Shown: positions 63,721 to 64,000 of the stretch, one piece after another
Position numbering within the stretch: the stretch's first letter is position 1
Layout: every line of letters starts with the position of its first letter
Origin: Lachnospira sp.
GTDB taxonomy: Bacteria > Bacillota > Clostridia > Lachnospirales > Lachnospiraceae
NCBI GenBank assembly: GCA_017621205.1
Contig: JAGATQ010000057.1
Span: 16,855 to 80,854 of the forward strand
DNA: 64,000 nucleotides
Reading direction: 5' to 3'
Position numbers and translations under genes: made by a program
Notes under the pieces: model-generated
What the model was told of the DNA's origin: nothing
What the model saw: the letters and a program-made list of their open reading frames with translations, nothing else
The model's database searches: none

Positions 63721-64000
63721 TTGGTATCACAAAACAAAAAATATTTTCTTGCTCCGACTTATCAGCAGATAAATCGCATCTTAAATAAAGGTTGGAGACT
63801 TGAGGCTGTTAATTCAGTTCCCTGTGTAAAAGGAGATTTAGTTTCAATAGTTGACAGTGAAAAATATTCTTTTTCTTTTAAACAGTGTCGGAAGGGTGAA
63901 CAGTATTATTGTCTGCAACGTTTTTTGTATTATTCGCTATGGTCGGAAAAACAGTATCAGCAAGCAATAAAAGAGATAGAAGAATATAAGGAAAAAGGGG
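63721..64000 (+). CDS. ORF cut by the window end, directly after the large secreted protein
   Basis: An open frame from about 63703 to the end of the window. TTG 63721 is the better start because GGAGGGG lies about 8 bp before it; TTG 63718 and ATG 63703 are alternatives. The visible protein (LVSQNKKYFLAPTYQQINRI...) has no signal peptide, so it is probably cytoplasmic. It begins only 17 bp after the stop of the large secreted protein, the spacing of a co-translated partner such as an immunity protein, but no family was recognised. Confidence 0.55.
   Translation, partial: MVSQNKKYFLAPTYQQINRILNKGWRLEAVNSVPCVKGDLVSIVDSEKYSFSFKQCRKGEQYYCLQRFLYYSLWSEKQYQQAIKEIEEYKEKG

Overview
The window looks like a chromosomal segment of a low-to-moderate G+C Gram-positive anaerobe of class Clostridia, most likely family Lachnospiraceae. 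The evidence is the gene content and order: polA-coaE-ftsA-like-GGDEF-walJ, ACT/UPF0210 pair, rsmD-coaD-coiled coil-ylbJ-tmcAL, pta-ackA-yceD-rpmF, plsX-rnc-smc-ftsY, and ylxM-ffh-rpsP-khpA-rimM-trmD-rplS. Strong AGGAGG ribosome-binding sites, a spore-formation-type ylbJ, BspA-type surface repeats and YhgE/Pip proteins agree with this. The genus is not determined. Almost all genes are on the + strand; the exceptions are a tRNA-Leu(CAA) gene and the ylbJ/tmcAL pair.

Layout. 1-7.4 kb: the tail of a probable penicillin-binding protein, a NUDIX hydrolase, a MraY-type transferase, a secreted FN3 protein, and two YhgE/Pip membrane proteins separated by a small coiled-coil membrane protein. 7.4-19.8 kb: tRNA-Leu, a zinc-finger membrane protein, DNA polymerase I, CoaE, an FtsA-like ATPase with a long C-terminal extension, a diguanylate cyclase, WalJ, ACT, UPF0210 and a PepD-type dipeptidase. 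20-28.8 kb: rsmD/coaD, ylbJ/tmcAL, pta/ackA and yceD/rpmF. 29-31.2 kb: a cupin, a metallo-beta-lactamase-fold protein, a small lipoprotein and a secreted flavodoxin-like protein. 31.3-43.4 kb: an accessory, visibly more G+C-rich block with a chemoreceptor, a LytTR response regulator, a GHKL histidine kinase and two large secreted repeat proteins (one a 1893-residue BspA-type protein). 43.6-59.6 kb: core lipid, RNA, chromosome and protein-targeting genes, with ilvA, a zinc-ribbon protein and a RACo-like ferredoxin/ASKHA protein between them. 59.7-64 kb: a 1310-residue secreted protein (CBM2-like, calcium-repeat and VWA-like regions), followed by an ORF cut by the window end.

The most unusual feature is a family of five long foldback elements (A-E; cores at about 19880-20114, 24912-25148, 25303-25539, 53511-53748 and 53927-54161). 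Each has a conserved core of about 235 bp with nested inverted repeats. Stem sequences differ between copies but stay complementary within each copy, which suggests a conserved folded RNA or a hairpin-forming mobile element. Four of the five lie as two head-on pairs (B/C and D/E). A second notable signal is a perfect 10-bp direct repeat with 21-bp period directly upstream of an extended -10 promoter for the chemoreceptor/LytTR/kinase locus. It matches the geometry of LytTR-family operators and suggests autoregulation.

All calls come from reading the sequence and recalling family motifs; no database search was run.
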